Shown here in pieces: positions 11,424-22,000 of a DNA stretch of 64,000 nucleotides; the stretch's first letter is position 1, and each line of letters starts with the position of its first letter. Source of the DNA: Tenrec ecaudatus (taxonomy: Eukaryota > Chordata > Mammalia > Afrosoricida > Tenrecidae); NCBI RefSeq assembly GCF_050624435.1, contig NC_134535.1:130872731-130936730 (forward strand). The letters are read 5' to 3'. The notes beneath the pieces are model-generated. The model was not told the DNA's origin and did no database searches. It worked only from the letters and a program-made list of their open reading frames with translations. The translations under genes were made by a program, and so were the position numbers.

Positions 11424-11626
11424 GCAGTCGCCGTTGAATGGGCTCTAGATCACAGCAACCCCTCGGGTGGCCTAACCCTCCTCCTTACGATTCTCAATCA
11501 CTGGATTTTCAGAAGGGGGTCACCAGCCCTTTCTGGCAAGGCACCTCCAGGAGGGTTCAAACGTCCAACCTTCGGGTTAACAGCCAAATGCACCACCCAG
11601 AGACTCCACGGGTCTAGTACAACCCG
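11424..11626 (-). repeat. Afrotherian SINE, second subtype
   Basis: It reads in reverse: GTCGCCGTTGAATGGGCTCT at left, CTGGCAAGGCACCTCCAGG in the middle, and head complement AACCTTCGGGTTAACAGCC at right. The GGCACCTCCRGG middle segment marks a subtype also seen at 21438, 28214 and 45776. Confidence 0.75.
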
Positions 11627-11766
11627 CCTATTGGAAAGATAAAGTGAGACCCAAAGGAGTGATAGGACGGTCTTTCAGGTCACACACCTGTCTCAGAAAC
11701 ATTGGGAGCCTCATCCGAGCCTTCCAGGCACACCGTAGGGACCCAAGAATGTGGACCCAGCCTCAG

Positions 11767-11912
11767 GAAATCCCTTACTGGTCATGCAGGCTCCTGTGGG
11801 CCACAGATAACCCACCCCCACCTCCCCACCCCACCCCCCCACACACAAGAAATCCCTTACTGGTCATGCAGGTTCCTGTGGGCCACAGATAACACACACA
11901 CACACACACACC
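11767..11912. repeat. 82-bp-spaced direct duplication ending in a CA microsatellite
   Basis: A 45-bp block (GAAATCCCTTACTGGTCATG...CACAGATAAC) occurs at 11767 and 11849 with one difference. A C/A-rich spacer separates the copies and a (CA)n run follows the second. Confidence 0.9.
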
Positions 11913-12418
11913 CTACTACAGAGAAGAGAAAGTATTCACGACAAAGCACCGTGTTTTAGGATTTCATTAGATATCACCCATTGTAAGAGACAGCATCATT
12001 TTCATACCACTAGGAAAAAGCCCCGTCGGGTATGATTCTCAGAGGCCATCAATCACAAGGTGCATCCTGATTCTAGATTTGATCAGATGTGAGCAAAGAC
12101 GTGTACCGCAGTCTGCGGGGCGTGCAGTGGACGTCCGCCATCCCCTCTTGGGGCACAGCTGCCGTCTGTCTGCTTTTCTTCCAGCTGCTCCTCTGAGCCG
12201 GTAAGGGTGCTGAAGGGGTTAAAATGGCACTTTGCATACAGCATGCATATGTAAAAGGTGAGTGGGAGGGAAGGCTCAGCCCACTCTGTGGGACCAGAGA
12301 ATATTACCCCCCATGTGTCCTCAGAAGACTGGGATTGGACAGCTCAGTTCTGAAACTGTCCAGCGGTGGCAGCTGAGGCAAGCTCATATTCTCCCCAAGA
12401 CCAGTTTTTTTTATTTGC

Positions 12419-12436
12419 CGGGGGGGGGGGGGGGGA
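12419..12436. repeat. Poly-G run
   Basis: About 16 consecutive G after a T-rich run. This is a likely site of length error or polymorphism. Confidence 0.9.
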
Positions 12437-12787
12437 CAGAAAACATCTGCCCCTGCACTGCCCGCATCCCTCCCAGAACGGTTTGCAAAGCTGTGAAGGG
12501 AAGGCTAAGCGATGCCGGTGCCTCGGGCATGTTCACTGCAAGAGCCACCTTGCTCCAGGTGCTCAGGCTTGTGAACTGGCAGGTCTTGCAGGGAGGCATT
12601 CCCAGGCAGGCGGGGACCCCTCACAGAGATGAGTATCAGAGAGAGTGGTTGGACTCGCTACATCTGGGAGGCCTTGGCAAAGCATCCACCACCAGTCCAA
12701 GGAAGGGCTCGCCTACCGCGAGCCAGACAGAAGGCTGAAGCAGGTGGCAGAAATGGGCAGAGGTACCAAAGGTCCTCGACTCCTGAG

Positions 12788-12788
<1 letters not shown>

Positions 12789-12823
<35 letters not shown>
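12789..12823. repeat. (CA)n microsatellite
   Basis: About 17 uninterrupted CA units. Confidence 0.95.
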
Positions 12824-12825
<2 letters not shown>

Positions 12826-13339
12826 AGACTCCCCATCTGCACACACACTCTCTCCATTGAGCCTGACAGTCACAAACCTATCTTCATGGAGATCTTTCCT
12901 AGCAGACCTGCTCCGTGGGGTTTCGGAGGCCGTGCATCTTCTAGACAGAAGCAGACGGTCTGAGAGACGGTCGGTTCAAGCAGCCGGCATTTCCATTAGC
13001 TGCCAAGGGCTTCCCTACGGCACGGCGGGGGCTTGTGAGAGTCACAGAAAGGATTTTCAGCCCAGGCGTCCAATTACCCAATAAGGGAGGTAAGCATGGG
13101 CTCCCTTGTGCTTGCTGACGACTCGGTAGTGACAGGGCACCCTTCCTAAGGAGGCCTGCCAGACTCACGCAGCACAGAAGAAACCTCCCCCTTCAGTCCT
13201 CCCACAGCCCCCAGGAGGCTCCCACTCCACAGTGGTCTGGGCAGGGGGGAGAAGGGGGTGTCCCCAAGGCCATATGACTCAGAAGGCGGGGGTCCTGGGC
13301 TCTGGGCTCCAGTCCTGGCCCTGATCCTAACTAGAGGCG

Positions 13340-13502
13340 CGCTCTCTCTCTGCCTTCGAGTCGGTGACAATTCGCAGCGACTGTGCGTCCTGCCCCTGGG
13401 GGTTTCAGAGACTGTGCTTCTATGGGAGTAGAAAGCCCTGTCTTTCCCCCTCAGAGTGGCTTGTGGTTTCCAACTGCCCACCTGGCAGATCGAAACCGAA
13501 CG
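13340..13502 (-). repeat. Afrotherian SINE
   Basis: Reverse orientation: GCCTTCGAGTCGGTGACAAT, GGGGTTTCAGAGACTGTG, GAGTAGAAAGCCCTGTC, and head complement GTTTCCAACTGCCCACCTGG. It ends about 335 bp before the first visible TSPAN11 exon. Confidence 0.75.
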
Positions 13503-13837
13503 TGTGACCGTCCCCTCTGCAGGCTCCACGTCTTCATCTGTACAATGGGCATGAGAAGCCCGGCTATGCTTCCTCAGGGGGCAAACGCTGGGATGAAGAC
13601 GGGCTGGAGTGACATGGGGGCCAGGGGATGAGGGGACACGCAGCCCACGGCAGCCAAGGGTCAGGGCCTGAGGGGCCTCAGACACACGTCGTTCCCAGGA
13701 CTGCAGGCACAGACCCGGATTTCTTGGCGGAGTCACTGACGTCTCTAGGTTGGGGAAGCTCCTGATGCTGTTTGGAGGTTGAAACCAGACAGGAAATGAC
13801 CTGTCAGGACCCTGCTTGACCCGGTGGCTTCCTGCAG

Positions 13838-14029
13838 GTGGGCGGCGCTGCCATCATGACCGTGGGCCTCTGGACCCTGGTGGAGAAGAGCGGCTACCTG
13901 AGTGTCCTGGCCTCCAGCACCTTCGCCGCCTCGGCCTACATCCTCATCTTCGCGGGGGGACTCGTCATGGTGACCGGCTTCCTGGGCTTCGGCGCCATCA
14001 TCCGAGAGCAGAAGAGCTGCCTCTCCATG
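13838..14029 (+). CDS. TSPAN11: TSPAN11 exon: end of TM1, small loop, TM2
   Basis: 192 nt, 64 codons, phase 0 at both ends. The acceptor is CTGCAG and the donor is ATG/GTGAGT. It reads [20 protein letters not shown] at the start, giving the end of TM1 and the small extracellular loop, then TM2 with the tetraspanin hallmark [12 protein letters not shown], and closes in the cytosolic turn with a cysteine (SCLSM) that may be palmitoylated. The block is GC-rich compared with the surrounding intron. Confidence 0.95.
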
Positions 14030-17000
14030 GTGAGTCCACCAGCCCCGGGCTGGCCCGAGGTAATCCCATGTCCCCAGGACCCCTATCAAGCCTCACGCAG
14101 TGGGGCCGGCCCTCGTCTGAGGAGGATGCCCAGGCCATGGGCAGACTGGTCAGGGACTGCTGCCCTAGGCAGATATTTGCCTTTTCCCCCCCACATTTCT
14201 CAGGGCCTAGGCCTGGGGGCAGCTCGCTGAGATTCCTTCATGCCTCCTGCCCTTCTTCCGCATCTTACTCCTTCTCGGTTCCTCCTCCTCCCTCCCCGCT
14301 CCTCATCTATCTTCCTTGCCCTCTATCCCCACCCCTCCCTTCTCTTTGCTTCCCCCCTCCTCTAGCTTGTATCGTGAGAATTTGGAAGTATGTACAAAAA
14401 TCCAAATGATGTGCTGGGGTTCCCTAGTCCCATCCTGATTCAAAAGCTACCATCTCACGGCCCCTCCATTCCCGCCTGTGTCAGTCCGAGTTGACTAGAG
14501 GAACAAATTCATAGATACTTATATGTGTATAAGAAAGACTCATTGTATATTAAGAGAACATCCCAGGCCAGTTGAGATCAAGCCCATAAGTCCAATATTA
14601 GCCCATATGTCCAACACCAATCTGTAAATGCTTCAGACTCACGAAACAAATGCAATGACGCTGAATGCAGGAAGATCACAGGCCAGTGGGTGGAAAGTCA
14701 CGTGGATCCAGTGGTGGTGGATGCATCTCAGCACCTGCATGAGTCTCCACGTGGCTCCTCCAGCTCCAAGGCTCTGGCTCTTGTCAACAGGAATGTATAG
14801 CAGAGAGTGTGGGTCTGGCTCCCCAGTGAGCTATTTATCTCCTTAGCGCCTCCAAATGAGGTCATCAAGCTGTGGCCTGATAGGCTAAACCCCACCCCTT
14901 CACTCTTCAGAGTCTCAGGTTGACACCAGACCACTCCCCCAGCCCTGGCCAGCTCTGAGGCCAGCCCAGGCACCGCGTGATCCAAGAATATCCCAGGGTG
15001 GGTTTATAAGACCCGGGAGCCGTTTGTTTTCACACGATGGTAAGCTTACCATCATCAAGCGTTGACCAGTTGGCCGGCGCTCCTTAATACCATGAAAGAA
15101 CCCGGCCGTTTCTGATGTCCCTGCGCGGCCCGTAAACTGGTGCGAGTTCTGGTTTTCACTGCTTCCTTTTCTCCGTGCAATTGAATCCGCATCTAAAGCA
15201 GAGTCGAACGTGAACACTGGTTGCTGTGTCCTTCGAGTCTTTTTAATCTACAAGTGCCCTGTCTGTCTCCGTCTGCCCTCAGTGGTGTATTTGATGAAGG
15301 AACAAGGTCATGTGTCCTGTTTCGTCTGGCATCCCCGAGGTGACCACACTAAACGTCGCCTGGTGGCCGGTCTAGAAGACCGAGCACAGTCAGGTTTGAC
15401 TTGGGCAAGACTTCTTCAAGAGGGGTGGTGTGGCCCCCACAGCCTACTTGGCAGGGAAACTGAGGTGGCGACCCACCACTGGTCCAGTGAGTCGGAGAGG
15501 CGGCTAGAGTGGACTTTACAGGAGGTCAAAGTCCTGGAGTCTAGTCCACGCCCCCGGTAGACCCCACTTCCTCCCTGAGAGGAAGGACAGGGGAGGCTGC
15601 AAGCTGTCCTGACTTAGCCAGAGGCGAAACCAGGCCTAGTGTCCACCAGAACTCAGGCTGCCTGTATCTGAAGGGATCAGGCAGTGGGGACCAAGCTTTT
15701 GAAGAGCCCTGTGTTCTGGACAGTGTCTTCACAACCTCTGTCCTACAGTACCAAGACAAAAGGCCAGGAGATGGTGGAGGTGGGGAGGGGGCTGCAGAGA
15801 GAGGGCCTGATGGAAGGAAGAAGGGGGCTGGCGAGCAGGGTGCTGCAGCAGTCTGCATCCATGGACCACTGTTTCTAAGGGTGCACAGGTGAGCAGGACA
15901 AAGGTGGCACCCCTGATGATATAGGGGAGAAGGTACTCCCTCTAGTCTGCAAGTCTAGGCTGTCCCTGCACGCACTGGGCTGGCTCCCTCTCTTCCTGGC
16001 CAGTCACACCCAGCTCCCCTGTCACCCACATGACTTCACGCCGTTCATGTCCATCAGGTTGGTGTTGTGCCCAGGAGCTCACAGGGTTGGCCACGTGAAG
16101 GGGCAATAGATGGGGTGAAGCTGGCCCTAGAAACACCTGTCTCTACACGGTCCTGAGATGAGAGGCACAGATTCTCAAGAGGGACCTCCTTTCCCTCTTG
16201 GTTCTACCCAAGCCCACCACCGTTCAGTCGATTCTGACAGTGGTGACCTTGGCCAGGTCCCCATGGATGCAGTCTTACAGGGCAAGCCTCTTCTTTCTCA
16301 TGCAGTGCAGCTGGTGGGTTTGAAACATCCACCTTGGGGTTAGCAGTCCTGTAGCAGGGACCTCTGAAGGCCAGTGGTGTAGAAACAGCCTTGGGAAATG
16401 GCCCCCTTCTTTCCCCCAGGCCCACGTGTACCCCAAGTGGCCCATTTGTTGAGAACCAGGTCTTACAATAACTCTGCGGGGTCGCAGTGGTAGTGCCCTC
16501 CCTGCATGTCAAGCTCTGTTCTCAACCTCTGGCCAATGGACTCTTCCCTCCTGACCCCAGCCCTATGAGCCATTTGTGGTATGCATGCTATAAACAAGGA
16601 CACCGCGCACTTAAGTCAGCGGTTCCCAACCTGTGGGTCGCGACCCCTTTGGGGGTCGAACCCCCGTGAAACAGGGGTTGCCCGATTCATAACAGTAGCA
16701 AAATATGAAGTAGCAATGAAAATAATTTTATGGTTGGGGGTAACCACAACACGAGGAACTGTATGAAAGGGCCATGGCATTAGGAAGGTTGAGAACCACT
16801 AGCTTTAAGCCTTCCCCCAAAGCCACAGGGTGACTAAGCAGGATTCCTGCCCTGAGGTCTGACTCGCAAGCTCAAGATGGGGCCATCCTGCTGCCCACAA
16901 CATGCTGGGCTTCACTCCACCTGAGAGAGGAGGAAGCTGGGCTCAGAGCCCTAGAGCACTAGTGCTGGAGTTTAATCCGAGTCTGCCTGAGTCATCTCCA

Positions 17001-18925
17001 AGAGCTGGCTGATCTCTCTGGTTCACAGTCACCGAACAGACCGTAGGGCCTTCACACAAATGGGCCTTTTATAGCCCTCGCTGTGCTTTTAGTGCTGAGT
17101 GGTGCGGAGGAGACAGCTCTCGAAGCGTTCCGTGGTTACTTCCAGATCTCACTGAATTGTCCTGGATTTTCCCACACCCCTCACCCTATCTAACTTGATG
17201 TTGGCACCTGTAATCATCTGAAGGCCGAAGGACACTCCCAAGGAGCAATGCAGCAAGCCGAGCTTTCTACAAGGTGGGCCTCAAAGAAGCAGGGCAAGAT
17301 GAAAGGGGAAGCCCAGAAGGGTGTGCCGCCAACCTGGATAGGACAGGGAAGGAGGTCCGGCACCAAAAGTTCCCAGAGAAGAGTTCAGAGAAGGCCCATC
17401 TGTGGGTCTGTACCCACAGTTCCCCCACAGACACGTCTGTCCCTGGCCTGAGCCCTTCCTCCTAGCGCATCTGCAGCCCCTCAGAGTCGCACCCTCTCAC
17501 CCCAAGATGGAGCTGTCCACAGAGCGGGCATAGCCCACCTGTGCTGGTGCTAGATGGGGATTGGCTTGGCAGCGGTTCTCTGCAAAGAGGGGATGGCAGT
17601 GGGGTTTAAATTATTCACACCGGATCTTCTTTTTTAGCTAAGGCTGCATGAGGGAACCAGATAATCCAGGCCATCTGAGCCCAAGGCCAATGACCATGAC
17701 AGATGCTCCCTTGATAAAATGGACAGGTTATTTTTAGAGGCTGGAATCTGGACTCCAAAAGGGATCCTGATGAATGGTTCAGGCTAAACTGAGTTTTGGT
17801 CCGGGGCTCTTTTATATTTAGGGGATTAAAAAGCAGGAGGAGGTTCTAGAAACCGATTGGTGAAAAATGGGGCGGGGGACCCAAAGTTACAACACCCCCA
17901 TCAAATACACCAGGACGTGGTTCCCCAGTGTTGACCGAGGTTGAGGACTCAAGGCATATATATATACCCGGGCAAGGGTTCGAGAACATCTTGTAGTGGA
18001 GCCTGTCCAACCGGGTCCGGAGCCGCGGGAGGTCACTCAGCCAGCCCTTCTTTGCCACCTGGTGGCCCCATCTGAATCCAGGAATGATATGCAAGGATAA
18101 CGAGGAGGTATTTTCGGGTCTTGGGAAACGAGTCACCATATTATATAAAGATCGTAAAACTATGACTATAATTACCATTTACATCACCATCCCCACGAAA
18201 AAGCTCCTTGGAGAAGGGACCCAAATAGAGAGTTATTCTTAGGGCCATTACTGCCAGGGGCCCCACAGCCTGGGCAGGGCCGCCACCACCACTAAAGAAG
18301 CTGGTGGAGAGGGGAAGGCTGAGGGCCGCCTGGGTCCCCGCAGCCTCCCCAGGCTGTTTCCCACCCACCCGCACATGGCTTTGGTGTGTCCCACCAGCCA
18401 CCCAGCCCCGTGGCCAGCACTTTGACGTTGAATAGGCTTCTTGCAGATGGGGCGTCTCCTAGCCTCCTCGCTGCCAGGTCGCGACCTCCCGTTCTCACCT
18501 GGAACAGCACCCGCAGACCCATGGTGCTGACAGTGTTGCTGAACCCCTGCTGGGTTAGACTCCCAAACCAAGCTGAATGGTCCACGCAGGGGGCAGTTCG
18601 TCACACTGATGTGCGTGGGTGCATTATCCTGGTGGAAGAGCTCCTTGTATCCCCACACACTCATATGGACCAGCGCCAGTGTCAGGACAGGGCTGAAAAG
18701 GGAAGGTGTGTGTGGCGGGGGCTGGTGGCAGAGTGGGTTACACATTAGGCTGCTAACCCAAAGGACAGGGGTTCAAAATCACCAGCCACTCCTCAGGAGA
18801 AAGACGAGGCTGTGTGCTCCCAGGAAGAGGCCCAGGAGCAGTTCTCCCCTGTCCTGGGGGTAGCTGTGAGTCGGCGTGGACCTGCAGGCCAAGCATTGCA
18901 GAGGGGTGTATGTGTGTGTATGTGT

Positions 18926-18957
<32 letters not shown>

Positions 18958-18997
18958 ACATCTGCAGGCCCGGCATTGCAGAGGGATGTGTGTGGAG

Positions 18998-19031
<34 letters not shown>

Positions 19032-22000
19032 CCTGCCTCCAATGAGGAATACAGGAGTTCCCAGCAGCCTCAGGAGAAAGCCACGCCCACACAGAGGCCT
19101 CATTGGCTATGGCCTGATTGACAGGTCAGACTCCACCCCTTTTCTCTTAATCCTCTCAAATTGACAAACGATTGTTTAACTACCACATGTAGCCTGCTCT
19201 GAGACCAGCGCATGGACTCAATACCAAAAGACTGAAACCAAACTGGCTGCCATCGAGTCAGTGCTGACTCACAGCGACCCCTGTGGACTTCCAAGACTGT
19301 CACTGGGGATGGGAGTAGGAAGCCCAGTCTTGCTCCCTCAGAGCAGCTGGTGGGTTAGATTTACCGACCACACGCATCCCCAGACTGACACATCATCACT
19401 ATTAGTTCATCGATTGTAATAAACCGACCAGAGCAGTGGTTCTCAACCTGTGGGTCAGGACCCCTTTGGGAGTCAAATGACCCTTTCACAGGGGCCGCCT
19501 GATTCATAACAGTAGCAAAATGACAGTGATGAAGTAGCAACAAAAATAGTTTTATGGTTAGGGGGTCACCACGACATGAGGAACTGTATGAAAGGGCCGT
19601 GGCATGAGGAAGGTTGAGAAACGCTGGACTAGAGTGATTAAAGATGTTACCCCTCAGGGAAGGGCTTGGGCCCGGCTCTCCTTTCTGTGGTTTTGGGGTT
19701 TTTTTTGGTCCTCCTAAAAACTCGCAGGAGAAAGACGAGAGTCTGCTCCCATACAGGGTTACGTACACACTTTGGACAGGTGGTCAGCTGGGACGCATTG
19801 TCAGGAGAGGCCAGTCACTCGAAAGGTCCTCATATTGGAAAAGTGGAGGGGTAGCGTCAACGAGCTGGGCGGACACAAGGGCTGCACCAATGGGCTCGGG
19901 CGCGGGGACCCCTGTGAGGATGGGGCAGGACCGATCAGGCACCGTTTCCTCCTTTTGTGCGTTGGTTCCCTGTGGGGTGGAGCCCACACAGTGGCACCTC
20001 ACAACCACAAAGAGACACAGTCTTGGAGACCCAGGGGCAGTTCTTCCCTGTCCTGTAGGGTCACTGGGAGTCGGCAGGGACTCAGTGGCCGTGAGTTTGG
20101 TTTTGATTTTTTTGGAAAACTGTCCCCACCCCCCAAAAAAATAGTCTTAAAATAAAAGACCCAGAAGACAGATTATGGTCTGTTTGATCAGTAAGACTGC
20201 ACACGAGCATCCTGAAAGTCTTAGCGTGTGTCCCTGAGCAAGGTCAGGCATCCATTACCCAGCAAGGTAAGCATGGGCTCACTTGTGCTTACTTAGAGAT
20301 CTGCACTTACCACATCTGCTTCTTGTGTCCTCTGCCTCTCAGGGAGACAGGTTTGCACCCCTACAAAGGCAGCAGCAGGTGAGACCGGGCCTCACGCAGC
20401 TCACTGCAGACCGAGAGCAGAGGCAGAGGCACCCTGAGGACAGGTGGGCCCCACCTGGGGGAACGCCAGCTCACTGTGCACAGGGAGCCGGGGAGAGGAG
20501 GAGGCAGGGGTTGGGAGAAAGGTTTAGTTCTAAGGCTTCCTGGACTCATAGAGCAGAACGCCAAAGCATCCCCCCAAAAAAGACCCAGAGAGGGTGAGTG
20601 ACTCACCCAGGGTCACACAGCACCTTGTCTGAGAGGCAGACTTGGGCATCTTCTGTGCAGTGGTCCTTGCTGCCTGCTATGCCATGATCCTGGCTCACAG
20701 TGGCCCTGCAGGGCCGAGGGGAACTGGGGTGTGGGGGGGAGGGGGTGTTGAACAGCTGCCTTAGGCCTCAGCAGCCTAGCACTTAACCACTGTGCCAACA
20801 GAGCTCCTTTGTTCTGGCCAACACCCCCCGCCAGGGCGACACTTTACCACAGCCTGTCTCCTCCAGATGTTCTGCATGGGAGGCTTTCACAGCCTGCACC
20901 ACCACCACCCCTCTGGGCTTCTGCACCCTGTGGACTTGACGGAGCTGTCTGCTCCACTGACTTCCACGGCACGTGTAGGCAGGACCACTCCGAGGGCCAT
21001 GGAGCAGCTGAACGGAGGAGGAAGAGAAGATCCAAAGGCATTCTGAGGCTCCGTTCTCTGCTAGCAGTCTAGTTAGGAGTAGAGACTGCCTGCCCTAAAA
21101 GACAAATTGGTCTGATGCTCTGATTTCCCCGAGTCCCTGGTCATCTCCTCTGGCCCCTGGATCTTGCAGTCCCCTTATGCTGGTCCTGGGCCCCTTCTTA
21201 GCCTCCCCTTTTCCCCATAGCCAATCCTGCCCGAGACTGACCAGCTCCAGAGACCCCATCACCGGTCCCATCTTGGGGCTCCTGCCCTCTCCCTCAGGTC
21301 CAGTCTCTTCTACTGCAGATAAGCTCACGGGTGCCTGCCCCTGTTCCACACCTCTCTGCCCGGGAGAAGGCATCCTGCAGGAAAATCCCCAAGCCCAAAT
21401 CCTTCTTCGGGGCGAGTTCAGTACTGTGTGCTTGTGGAGGGGAGTTTGACTCCCGGCGACCTTGTGTGTGTGTGTGGAGGAGAACTGTGCCCCACGGGAC
21501 TGTCAGTGACTGATTTCTCACCAGGGGATTACCAGGCCTTTCTTCCGTGGTGCCTCTGGGAGGATCTGAACCTGCAATCCTTCAATGAGCAGCAGGCTGT
21601 GTTAGCACCTCCCGTGGATCCCAGGGGGTCAGAAAGAGGCAGCAGCTCATCACACCCTGTGCAGAACTGGGCCTGACACCAGCTAGGGCTTGTGTTCCCC
21701 TGGACCTGCCTCCGCCATGTGGAGCCTAGTCCTCACCCCTCCCGAGCTGGCCAGGCCCTCCCATCCACGCTGGTCCTGCTCCCACTCAGCCCATTCGGAC
21801 TGTTCTCCAGCACAGTCCCGCCAGGATCTGGTGGACGCCCGTCTTTGGTTTGTAATTCTGGAACTGTGTTCTCCTTCTGTGGACGTCCCCCATGTAGCCT
21901 CTTTGGCCCCCAACATTTTAGCCTCAGCCAGTCTCTTGAATGCCCATCTCCCTAACCCTCTCCACCCCTCCCCTCACCCTCTTCCATCTTCTCCCAGCCC

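Noticed and set aside
1..13837. First coding exon of TSPAN11 (N-terminus and TM1)
   Set aside because: I looked for the start and the TM1 sequence in + strand frames and found none with a proper donor. It is probably upstream of the window.
13838..14230. Reading through the exon donor as a 130-residue protein
   Set aside because: The GTGAGT donor at 14030 and the in-frame continuation at 29986 (TM3) show normal splicing. The extension is intron.
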